Assembly (NCBI GenBank): GCA_013146195.2
Contig: CM028378.1
Span: 83,510,295-83,574,294 of the forward strand
DNA: 64,000 bases
Direction: 5' to 3'
From: Codonopsis lanceolata
Lineage: Eukaryota; Streptophyta; Magnoliopsida; Asterales; Campanulaceae
Below, piece by piece: positions 43,592 to 52,965 of the stretch (positions are counted from its first letter, which is position 1; the number at the start of each line of letters is the position of its first letter). Position numbers and translations under genes: made by a program. The notes under the pieces are model-generated. The model was not told the origin of the DNA and searched no databases. It was given only the letters and a program-made list of their open reading frames with translations.

Positions 43592-44230
43592 ATGCATCCC
43601 ACCCTTGGTCTAAGATATAATCCTACACCAGCAGAATTAACCAGTGTCATGAAAGAGAAACGTGAGCAAAGTAAGGCAGAACGCGAAAAGCGACCTTACC
43701 AAGACCCTCCCTTACGACCATATATAAAAACCCTAAATGGTTATTTTGTCAAGAAAGGTGAAACAATCACTTACCTCATGTTTCCAGAGCCATGGGTTGA
43801 TCATAACGACAAGAAACAACCTGGTTGGGAAATGTTCAAAGATGTGAGTCTCGCTACAAATGAGATCGAAAAAATAGTCCTTGAACCTCGCAATCCTGCA
43901 TACAGAACCGTGACAGTTGAAAATACCTGAACAATAGATCAGGATGATTATGCTTTAGCATTACTTGGAAGTGACTTCAAAGGAGATAGCTTTTTGGGAA
44001 TGATAGACGGAAGTGCTGACTATGTCGAACCACCAGCAGAATTTGTGGCTATCACAGATAGTCCACTGCAGAATTGGTACACCACCACAGGGCCTCTCTT
44101 GACTACTGCAGACCTCGTTGATCGTTTTGGATACAACATACCCCCTTATATCCCTTATGTCACGGACTGGTCACCTACCGGCCCACTTTCTGATACCGAT
44201 ATCAAAGATCTTACTCCCCGAAAACCTTGA
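43592..44230 (+). pseudogene. Protease-RT spacer
   Basis: Frames 43592-43930 and 43994-44230 encode charged and Pro-rich segments (MHPTLGLRYNPTPAEL; EPPAEFVAITDSPLQNW) that sit where Tat/Ogre proteins have a variable spacer, and where Ogre has an intron. One stop at about 43928 separates them. No domain is assigned. Confidence 0.45.
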
Positions 44231-44541
44231 TGAAATATCCAACTATGTAACCTCCCATTTTAATGAAAGTCTTAGTGTTTGCATGTACTTATTGGTTCCC
44301 AATAAGATGAATTAACTGAACATAATAAAAACATAATTAAACCAGTTAATAATGAATTACTTAACAAAGTGGACCTAAAAGATAAAGAACATTTAATCGA
44401 GCTCGCCCAGTTGGTCAAGCGAGAGGGAAAGCACAGATCAGCAGCAACAGAAGAAGACTTGTCGGTCATAAATTTGGGACTTGACCATGAGATCAAAGAA
44501 GTCCGAATAGGTAGTATCTGTAAGGGCATGACAAAACAACT

Positions 44542-45430
44542 TTGATCAATTTGCTGATAGAGTTTACAGATGTGTTTGCATGGTCACATGAAGACATGTC
44601 TGGGCTAGATCCAGCCATAGTTGAGCACAGAATCCCGACATACCCTGACGTCAAGCCAGTGAAACAGAAACTGTACATAATCAAGCCTGAATGGTCTCTC
44701 CAACTTAAAGAAGAGATCATGAAACATCTATATGTGAAGTTTATCTGGGTGGTTAAATACCCAATTTGGCTATCCAACATTGTAACTTTACTGAAACCCA
44801 AGGGAAAGGTTAGCATCTCTGAAAGATGACTTCCCACTACCAAACATTGAAATGGTAGTAGACACTGTAGCATCCCACAAAGTAAGATCTTTTGTAGATA
44901 GCATACTTGGATATAACCAGATCAAAATGGCCACAGCAGATCAAGAGAAAATACTATTTATCACCCCTTGGGGAACATACTGCTACACAGTTATGCCATT
45001 TGGGCTGAAATTACGTATCAGAGAGCTGCTACTTCCCTATTCCATGACATGATCCATAAGGAAATAGAATGTATATGGATGATATGATTGTTCACTTAGA
45101 TAAAACAAATGGTGCTCACATCAGAGACCTTTGTAAGTTCTTCGAAAGGTCACGCAAGCACTAGATGAAACGCAACCCGACCAAATGCACCTTTGGAGTC
45201 ACCAAAGGAAAAGTGTTAGGTTTCATGGAAACTGAGCCGGGAATTGAGATAGAATCTGCAAAAGTGAAATCCATTACAGATATGCCGCAACCAAAAACCC
45301 CGAACGAAGTCAAAGGTTTCCTTGGCAAATTATAGTACATCAATCATTTCATTAGACAACTGACATCCATGTGGGAACCACTCTTCAAATTACTACAGAA
45401 AGATACTAACAGAGTCTGGGATACAGAATG
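44542..45430 (+). pseudogene. Reverse transcriptase
   Basis: LLIEFTDVFAWSHEDMSGLDP and VKQKLYIIKPEW mark the RT N-terminus. VDSILGYNQIKMA contains the first catalytic Asp, VMPFGLK the next block, and YMDD (45072-45083) the catalytic box. Between KPKGKVS and SLKDDFPLPNIEMVVD about a dozen residues are missing, including the VDFRDLN motif, with a frameshift. Further breaks lie after VMPFGLK, before YMDD, and at TAG codons near 45160 and 45335. The thumb region (TKCTFGVTKGKVLGF, NEVKGFLGKL) follows. It is dead by several lesions. Confidence 0.85.
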
Positions 45431-45707
45431 CTAGATAGCCTTTGAAAAGGTCAAAGAATACCTAGCTAGCCCTCCAGTACTAGCTCCCCCTTATACACAA
45501 AAACCCCTACTGTTGTACCTCACCGTCACAGACACTACAGTCGGAGCCCTGCTCACACAAGAACATAAATGTTCCTATGCAGAGAATGCCATATACTTTA
45601 TAAGCAGAAAACTGCAAGGTAGTGAACTTAGATACTCAGCCTTGGACAAAAGCTGTACATGTCTAGTTTGGGTGACACAAAGGCTCAAGGCCTACTTACA
45701 AGCTTGA
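45431..45707 (+). pseudogene. RNase H (first, Ty3/gypsy type)
   Basis: LLLYLTVTDTTVGALLTQE, then AIYFISRKLQGSELRYSALD-K, then LVWVTQRLKAYL are the standard RT-proximal RNase H blocks of gypsy elements, ending at TGA at 45705. The metal-binding Asp of LYLxxxD is present. Confidence 0.75.
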
Positions 45708-45728
45708 CCAGTCAAAGTTATTTCTAGG

Positions 45729-46100
45729 ATGGACCCGATAAAATACATCTTTGGGAAACCATCACTATCCAGCAGGCTAGCCAAATGGTCTTTCCTTCTC
45801 AATGAATTTGACATTACATATGCCACCCTTAAGTTTATAAAGGGGAGCATAATTGCAGATCACCTAGAAGAATTGCCATTAGAAACAGAAAGTGTCGAGG
45901 AACCAAACTTCCCAAATGAAGGCATTTTTGAAATTACAAATCATAACATCAAGTGGCAATTATTCTTTGATGGAGCTGCCAACAAACGAGGCTTCGACAT
46001 AGGGATACTGCTCATCGATCCAGCATACTCTCATACACCTTTAGCCATCAGATTTCAATTGCTTGGAAAAGGCCTCAAATCTTGCAATCTTCACACTCTG
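45729..46100 (+). pseudogene. Second, archaeal-type RNase H (aRNH), truncated
   Basis: MDPIKYIFGKPSLSSRLAKW to FIKGSIIADHL is the connection region. WQLFFDGAANKRG-DIGILLIDP is the start of the additional RNase H found only in the Tat lineage among plant gypsy elements. The rest of the domain and integrase are missing. The frame continues to 46262 but without similarity after about 46090. Confidence 0.75.
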
Positions 46101-46342
46101 ACCCTGAAAATTAAAATAAAGCTACAAACCCATATTAGTAAAACTCATGAAATAGAAAATCCTAAGTCGTATAAATACCCAATGGATGAGTATAAAACAC
46201 ATCTATTAGCACCTATGATGAATAACAACCTAGGATGGATTGCATCATTCCCTCACTCTTGAAAATAACAAGATTCGTCCTTGAATCTTGTCTTGCAAAA
46301 ATTTATTAGTATAAAATAAAAACTCAACATTTTCTTTTTGAT

Positions 46343-46735
46343 GTAGATCCTCGTCAACCCAGTAGAAACTCAACAATAGGAACCTTGACAACTAGTGACA
46401 AAACCCACGAATCACAATTGTTTTGAAACCTTGACAACTTGTGACCAAACCCACTATCGATACTTGAGTTCTACGAACCTTGAGAACCGAGAAAGGTGAG
46501 AAAGAATGAGATGAATATGAGAGGTGGAGTAGTTTTTATTTTTATTTTTTGAGATGTAGATCCTCGTCAACCCTAAATAAACTCAACAATAGGAACCTTG
46601 ACAACTAGTGACAAAACTCACTAATCGCGATGGATTAGGAACATTGACAACTTGTGACAAAACCCACTATTGATACTTGAGTTCTACAAACCATGAGAGG
46701 TGAGAAAGAATGAGATGAAAGGTGAGAAAGAAGGA
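46343..46735 (-). repeat. Tandem duplication of about 215 bp
   Basis: GTAGATCCTCGTCAACCC begins at about 46343 and again at about 46556. Both copies share AACAATAGGAACCTTGACAA and the GGTGAGAAAGAATGAGATG end. Confidence 0.8.
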
Positions 46736-46755
46736 TATGCAAACCGATAGAGCTA

Positions 46756-46767
46756 GCTCTGATACCA
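46756..46767 (-). promoter_or_regulatory. Primer binding site (initiator tRNA-Met)
   Basis: Minus-strand TGGTATCAGAGC, exact match to the common plant retrotransposon PBS. Confidence 0.85.
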
Positions 46768-47619
46768 AAAGATTTGTACTCACCCGGGAGGACTTGAACA
46801 CATATATTAAAGACAGTCATTCTAAAGGTTTGCTAGAATAAAACGTAAAATAAACCTATAGATGAGCCTCCATTGACCTGCTAATCGTAATGATTAAGAA
46901 ACTCAAGGTGTAACTGAAACCCAAAAGACGTAATTTCCTAATGAACCTCTATCACAAAATGCCACAAAGCCCGCGACTCTCAAGCTTGATAAGTTCAACA
47001 TATTCCAAGCATAACTAAGGAAGGTCAAACCTCACAATATTAGTCATCACTAATAATCTCAAACTTTTATATATCTTCTATGCCTCAAATACAAGGTTGA
47101 TCATGCTTAGTTATAGACTTACAAGGTTCAAAAAATGATGCAAATTCGTGCTCTAGGAAACTCCAAAGGGTGGTGGAGAAAACAAAGTTCATTTGACTAA
47201 AAGATACATTCCCATCTATTCTGACTAGCTTGTAGTATTTTGGGTCTAGCTTCCTTCTAGAAAATTCAGAATTGAGATATGTTTAATTTTCTAGAAAATA
47301 GACTTCAAAGTCTTTCCAACCATATATTGCACACCAATTTTAGAACTCTAGAACATCCTGCGCATCCCATTGAAATTGACTGAAAATTTTGTTCCACTTG
47401 AATGACTTGAATGTTTGACTTTGGTCTTGATTTTGGGCTTCAAAAGTATTCTTTTTATTGGGCACCCATAATGGATAACAACCTAGGATGGATTGCATCA
47501 TAAACACATAAACTTTTTTCTTTAATAAACATTAGGCCTTCTGCTTATTTCTACTTTTCAAAAACACATAAACTCTTTTCTTTAATAAAAGTTTCTATAT
47601 TTCAATATTATCCTTAATA

Positions 47620-47625
47620 TTAATG

Positions 47626-47706
<81 letters not shown>

Positions 47707-47790
47707 GTAATAAAGATAATAAGAATACTAATAAGAATAATGATAGTAATTAATAATAATAATAATAATAATAATAGTAGTAGTAATGAT
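47620..47790. repeat. (TAA)n microsatellite with interrupted second block
   Basis: About 28 pure ATA/TAA units to 47703, then a degenerate stretch and a second block at 47747-47780. Confidence 0.95.
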
Positions 47791-47950
47791 AATAATATAA
47801 GCAACAATTAATAATAATAATGAAAGTAATAAAAATCATAATAATTTATTATAATTATTATTATTTAAAACACATTATGTGATAGTGTATTTTAACCTTT
47901 ATACTTTAACTCAACTCAACTTAAAATAGTCAATCAACACTTTGAAACAG

Positions 47951-49610
47951 TGTAGACAACCTAATTTCGTACCCCTGGTATGTAATATGACATGAGATAT
48001 CAAGACCTGTTAAAATGCTAACAAATGTAAAAGTTACAGGGATTAGATTGCAAAAAAATGCAAAAGAAATGAAAGGATACATGAATAGTGAATTGCAGGG
48101 AGCCAAAGTGCCAAAAATCGAAACAAGAGAAGCCCTGGAATTACCCAGGACTCCCCTTTGGCGCCACCCACACTCAAACTGGGCGCCACACCCACATCCT
48201 CCATGGGTGGCACCCAATAGTACCCCTATACTGTAGCGTTCTGCCTCCGTTACAATTCTCTCAGCGCGGTACAAGCCGATGAAGCACAGAAAGAGAAATC
48301 TTAATGACGAAGGACAGAGCGAGCGCACAACAACAGTAAAACAATAGCAAAAAGTCTCCCTCCCTGAAGGACAGAGCGAGCGAACCCTATAATCTACTAA
48401 AAGCTAATTGATACGGGATAAAACCCACACGTTTCAAAAGGTAGGCTATTTAAAGCTTTATTTGCTTAAAAGTGCTATTTATTTTTTTTTAGAAAGCAGG
48501 GCGGCACCTGCAGAATTTATTAATAAAAAGAAAAGAACAAACTAGAGGGGGACAACCAGCCTTACCCAACAAGGGGGGACAAAGGGGCCTGACCTTGAAA
48601 AAGAAACAAAACAAACTATGGGCAGCGACGAAAACTTGAAAATCCATACAAGTCACTTTTATAGGCAAAAAGAGCATCCCTAGGTAAATCCTTAACATTG
48701 TAGAAAAATCGTCTCGAATGGTGATGGTGAGCCACCACAGCCAATCGATCTGCAACAAAATTTTGTTCCCAGAATACATGAGACAAACTATAAGCTGAAA
48801 GAATTCTGCGACATTCCCGGAGCTCAAAATCATACAACCATGGAGAAGTATGACGACCTCCAATAAAATTAAAAGTGCTATTCAAGCCGGTCCCATGTAA
48901 TAAAAATAAGTAGTTATGCTGCCCGAATTTCTATAAGAAATAGCACTAAAAAGAGCCATTATTGTAACCAAATATTTATAAGTGTATTTGTAATTCCTGG
49001 AAGGAGATTGCCGCAAGTTTGTAATAATATATGTATAGATATATATGTTTAAATGCTTTATTTTATCTGTTAAATAAATATGATAAAAGCATATTTTAGC
49101 CAAAAAACTTGTTTTGAGACCGAAAGGCGAGGTGGGTGCCTAACACATTCCCACCTCGTAACGAAGCCTCTGAACCCCTTTTATAAAATCTGGTTACATT
49201 TGGTTTTTCTTTATTTCTCATTAAAATAAAGATGACGACTCTGTTACAACATTTTGAGTTCACATTGTGGCCGGGTGTATTCCAACGAGCTCTTTGGAAT
49301 GTTCTTTTTGCACTTTTAATTTCGTTTTCCCCTAAACAAGAGAAGATGGAATGAAAAGAGCGTTGCGTTTTCTGAATCTTGTTTTCCACTAAAAAAGGGA
49401 GGATGCGATACAGAAAACCCGAGGCATTCACAGTGATCCACAATGAGGCCGGGCGTATTCCACGCGCTCTTTACAACGTTCTTTTTGCACTTTTAATTTC
49501 GTTTTCCCCTAAACAAGGGAAGATTGAATGAAAAGAGTGTTGTCTTTTCTGAATCTTGTTTTCCCCTAAAAAAGGGAGGATGTGATACAGAAAAATCTCA
49601 GGCACTCACA
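47951..49610 (+). repeat. LTR-A (5' LTR), family A
   Basis: Starts TGTAGACAACCTAATTTCG and ends GGCACTCACA. Contains the LINE insertion (48480-48868) with its duplicated target. It lacks about 400 bases present in LTR-B (56700-57130) at about 48312, including the TATA box and start region, so this LTR cannot drive normal transcription. Conserved U5 block at 49118-49180, followed by TTTTCCCCTAAA...AAGGG hairpins. Confidence 0.85.
48466..48882 (-). mobile_element. 5'-truncated LINE with 14-bp target duplication
   Basis: TTAAAAGTGCTATT occurs at 48466-48479 and 48869-48882. LTR-B has it once at the same place. The inserted 389 bp (48480-48868) has a T-rich left edge, a poly(A) tail on the minus strand. 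It encodes on that strand the end of a LINE RNase H domain: ELRECRRILSAYSLS, then HVFWEQNFVADRLAVVAH, then a basic tail. The HVxREx-N-xxAD-xLA pattern is the RVT_3-type RNase H of plant L1 elements. Target-primed insertion with 5' truncation explains all features. Confidence 0.9.
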
Positions 49611-49611
49611 G

Positions 49612-49629
49612 TGGCGACTCTATGGAGAC
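49612..49629 (+). promoter_or_regulatory. Primer binding site
   Basis: TGGCGACTCTATGGAGAC, directly after LTR-A; same type as at 40375. Confidence 0.65.
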
Positions 49630-50467
49630 GTTGTTTTTATTTTAAAAGAAAATAAAAACGGAGGGCTAGACTTATTTTTCAAAACAAAAGAAAAATAAAG
49701 TTTTTTGGCTATATATGCTTATTATATTTATTCAACAGTCTAAATATCGCATTTCTATATATCTGTATATATATTAGGGCAAATAACCGTGAAACTTGCA
49801 GTAGTTTTGTTTCGGGTACCGTTGCGAATACCAAAAAAAATCAAAAAATAGAATTTCGGGCAGGATAACAAAAAAAGAGGGGCTGAAACTTTATTTTATT
49901 ATTGTTTTATTATGCTCTATCTTGCTATTATTCTGTTTGCTTTATTTATTTCAAAAAAAAAAGATAAAAAAATATGTACATATTATTTTATTATGTCATT
50001 TTATTTTGGGGATTAGGACCAATTTGTAATTAATAAGAATAGAGAGATTCCCCACTTTTCTTTATATTTCTTGTTATGAATGGCCATTATTTGCTCGCGC
50101 CGTCCTTTCCGGGACTCATGCTAATTAGCCGAGAAAATCCATAAGGAACAGAAAGATGAGTCATATCTGCTTTATTTATTACTTTATATCTGGAAAAAAA
50201 CTTTACTGCTTTTTAGATACCGCACACACGTGCACGCACGTAGAAATATTTCGAATTGCTACCATACACCATGGCCAGCCTACCCCCTGCATCAGCCAAC
50301 GTTAATTGGATATAGATTTTCAGGACACTTCACGGATCGATCGGTTTTTTATATCTCTAAATTATTAATCAATCCATGTTGCAAAAATAATAATAATAAT
50401 AAAGCAAAAAAATAAATGCACTGGGGCTGACCAATAATTTCTATGATATTCGACTTAGACCGTTTGA
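49630..50467. other. Untranslated leader
   Basis: No gene. Shared islands with 40393-41116, for example CACACACGTGCACGCA and GCTACCATACACCATGGCC. Confidence 0.5.
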
Positions 50468-50638
50468 ATGGTGGATCCCAGAAAGAGTATAGACCCTTCG
50501 CCTGAGATCAGTCCGATCTTGGAGAGTCGAAAGGCGGGTGGAATACGAAGGTCCTATACTTTGGAGAAAGAATCTGCTATTCCAAGAATAGTCCTGAGAC
50601 TGTCAAAACAAAGCGGGTGCTTGTCCGATCATTTGTAG
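50468..50638 (+). CDS. Leader mini-ORF, 56 codons, conserved, unknown function
   Basis: ATG at 50468 to TAG at 50636-50638. The peptide is basic (pattern VDPRKSIDPSPE, then ESRKAGGIRRSYTLEKES, then a Ser/Leu-rich end). The first 38 codons after the start align gap-free with 41117-41230 in the Ogre-like element, about 75 percent identical at the nucleotide level by eye, with GGIRRSYTL unchanged. It lies between PBS and gag. I do not recognise a domain. It could be a remnant of Ogre ORF1, a regulatory uORF, or RNA structure that happens to be open. Confidence 0.4.
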   Translation: MVDPRKSIDPSPEISPILESRKAGGIRRSYTLEKESAIPRIVLRLSKQSGCLSDHL

Positions 50639-50815
50639 GGAAAATGAATAAAAATAAAAAGATATTAATAATTAAGGCACACTGTACTCAGAACCGCAAA
50701 AGCCTTCAGCCAATCCCTTCTAATACCTCCAACCCCTTTTCCTCATAAACCTGGCCCGAATTTGGAAAGGCAGAGATAGTACAAAATCAGTTCAGAGAAT
50801 ACAGATTTTGACAGA

Positions 50816-51306
50816 ATGGCCGCCGAAAATGAACAGTCTACCACGAATACTGATCCATAGGCTCCCGGGTTCGCTCCTACTCCGACCATGCAACAATTGT
50901 TAGGTCGAAATTTGGATGCACAGACTAATCGCATAATGAGCTAGATGGCAAATCTCGTACAAAGTCTAAAGTCCAGTGGTGAGGGAACCTTTTCCCTGCA
51001 ACCCCTCAAAAGGCATCTTTTTCTCATACTCCTTTAAACCCAAACCCTCAGTCAAACACTAACCTTCCACCAACCGCCAGCACCCCAATCACCAATTTCT
51101 CACCAAATACTTATTACCAAAATTTCAACCCTTTCTTGCCATACCCACCATATCCTTTCCCAAACACCCATATACCCCAAAATCCAAGTGGCTTCCCATC
51201 TCCCATCACTAACCCACTCCAAAATAACCCATACATGGACCCAAGAAGCTATACCAAGCCAGGACAAGTAACGATTTATTTACCCTGCAATAATCTTGGT
51301 CGTTAG
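50816..51306 (+). pseudogene. gag N-terminus
   Basis: MAAENEQSTTNTDP then TAG at 50858, continuing APGFAPTPTMQQLLGRNLDA and a second stop. Followed by a Pro/Asn/Gln-rich stretch. Homologous to 41560 onwards. Confidence 0.55.
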
Positions 51307-52231
51307 GTGGAAATCACCAATAACCCAGTTATTCTCAATCCTTCCAACATATGCCAAAACCCAACTCCCACAAACAACCTACCTCTTCAAAACCCTTACC
51401 AAAATCCTTACCAAATACCTCCTCAAAATCCTAACCAAATGCCACAACAAGAAATAAACTCAGTTATTCCCAATCCTTCCAACATATACCAAAACCCAGC
51501 ACCTCTTCCCACCAAAATAGAGGCAGACATGGAGAACCTAAAAGGTATGATGCTCAAAATTCTAAACAAAGGAGAATTTTCTATGCGGGCATTAACGCTA
51601 CAACCTTCAACCATACTACCCCCAAGTTTCAAAATGTCCGACATAGAAAAATTCGATGGGGCTGGATGCCCTATCTCCCACCTAAAATCTTATTCTATTG
51701 GCATGCAGTCAAGAGGGGCTACTTTTGAAGCTATGGCCTTTAATTTCCACCTTACCTTGATAAGGGCTGCAAAGCAATGGTTAATGCTAGTAAATAATAG
51801 CACCATGGGCACTTGGGACCAAATAGCAGAAGAATTCCTAAAGAGGTATAAAGACAATACCACCACTGAAAATAAAAGAGATCTTGAGACATTGCACCCA
51901 AGGAGAAAAAGAAACCTTTGCGGAATTTGCAGCCAGGTGGAAGAAGAAAGTTGCCCAAACACTGGACAGACCTAATCCATTTGAAACAGCCCGGTTGTTT
52001 ATAAAAAACCTCCAGCCAATTTATCTTGAACTCATGAGGTACCTTCCATACGGTGATTTCAATACCATTGTTGAAATAGGAAATCGTATTGATGAAGATA
52101 TACATAGAGGGTCCCTAGAAATTGATGCACCTCCAAGTTCATTCTACTATTCTGAATCAGAGGAAGAATCTATGGAAGAAGTTAACGTTGTTGAAAGAAT
52201 CCCAACTGGTAAATACAGTAGTGTGCCATGA
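51307..52231 (+). pseudogene. gag capsid domain (Retrotrans_gag, Tat type)
   Basis: After an Asn/Pro/Gln-rich spacer (PYQNPYQ-type repeats), IEKFDGAGCPISHLKSY, then FNFHLTLIRAAKQWLM and GTWDQIAEEFLKRYKDN are the capsid core. A +1 frameshift at about 51885 moves the rest to the frame 51884-52231: GEKETFAEFAARWKKKVAQ, PFETARLFIKNLQPIYLELM, then IGNRIDEDIHRG. The order FDG.GCP...F..A..W...F...YK..E.F.EFA.RW is that of Tat-lineage gag. Only the frameshift and the TGA at 52229 break this part, so it is the least damaged gag in the window. Confidence 0.8.
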
Positions 52232-52345
52232 CCATATGAGACAGATAAGTCTGCCAATTCTGTTGAAGGAAGCAGTGACATTAACAGAAGCTGCATAGAA
52301 CCTTACAAAGGAACTAGAAGGCATTACGATGAATTATATGCCCCA

Positions 52346-52558
52346 ATGTCACTAATACTGCAAGGGTTAATGGCACAGGAAGTCCTTAAGCCCCTTGAAA
52401 ACTACAAACCTCCAAACCCATTACCCGCCAAATGGAGCCGCAACAAGTATTGTGAATACCACCAATCCAGTGGTCATATCACCGACAAATGCTTCTCACT
52501 TAGGAATGATATCAAAGACCTTATCGATGATGAAATCATTGAAAAGCCGCACCCATGA
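52346..52558 (+). pseudogene. gag zinc knuckle and C-terminus
   Basis: KYCEYHQSSGHITDKC (52448-52492) is an intact Tat-type knuckle, C-x2-H-x4-H-x4-C, followed by LRNDIKDLIDDEIIEKP. Homologous to 42400-42480, where the last cysteine is lost. Confidence 0.7.
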
Positions 52559-52859
52559 TTGTTTCTGATAAAAAGTGATCAAGCATCGCCCAAGGAACAA
52601 CATTGAAAAAGAATTCAGATGGGGCAGAACTTAGTACAAGAAGTTGTTGGCCACTCAGGGAAGGACAAGGGAAGACTTTGAGACTCATCAAACCCTAGAA
52701 TACCTTTTGTATACGCCTCCAAAAACCGTTTTTTACCTTTAAATCTCCTCTTGCAAAATAAAATCTTCAAGAAACAACTCTTTTTCAACTCAGCGTCAGT
52801 TTTCGTAGATTGTCTATATATCTTTTCTTTTTCAGGTCACCTATTTCCGAGTATCCCTG

Positions 52860-52965
52860 GAAAAGTTTTCTTGTAATGGATGATAAGTTACCTCCCTTAA
52901 AAACACTTAAATTTATACGAGTTGATAATGAGTCATCTAGAAGATATGGACCCGCAAACTATTAA
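52860..52965 (+). pseudogene. Scrap of pol C-terminus
   Basis: MDDKLPPLK and VDNESSRRYGPAN resemble the end of Tat pol proteins (MDG-x-LP...IN-x-ESLKRYY). A matching scrap lies on the minus strand near 37185. It suggests that pol was lost by a deletion joining the gag end to the last pol codons. Confidence 0.35.

Larger units (their letters stand above)
37459..46100 (+). mobile_element. Ogre-like (Tat) gypsy element, truncated, with nested solo LTR
   Basis: Order on the plus strand: 5' LTR (37459-37469 and 39216-40373, interrupted by a solo LTR), PBS, leader, gag remnant, aspartic protease, reverse transcriptase, RNase H and a second, archaeal-type RNase H. A dual RNase H, DNGSS protease and a PBS of the type TGGCRACTCCGYTGGGA are Tat/Ogre traits. 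Integrase and the 3' LTR are missing. Pol similarity fades at about 46100, just before a small LTR element. All frames carry stops or shifts. Confidence 0.8.
46209..47500 (-). mobile_element. Small non-autonomous LTR element (LTR-PBS-internal-PPT-partial LTR)
   Basis: On the minus strand, a 5' LTR (47500 to about 46775) begins TGATGCAATCCATCC and is followed by a perfect methionine-tRNA PBS, TGGTATCAGAGC (46756-46767). Then come about 500 bases of internal DNA, a PPT (AAGAGTGAGGGAA, 46248-46260) and a second LTR start at 46247. The two LTR starts match over 39 bases with three differences (46209-46247 versus 47462-47500). The rest of the 3' LTR is absent or unrecognisable. No coding capacity, so TRIM/LARD-like. 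Confidence 0.7.

Noticed and set aside
47595..47811. Open frames encoding long Ile or Leu runs on both strands
   Set aside because: They are translations of the (TAA)n microsatellite.
47930..48328. 132-codon minus-strand frame in LTR-A, and its relatives at 56329-56684
   Set aside because: Lies antisense in the LTR across its start; no domain and not preserved between the LTR copies.
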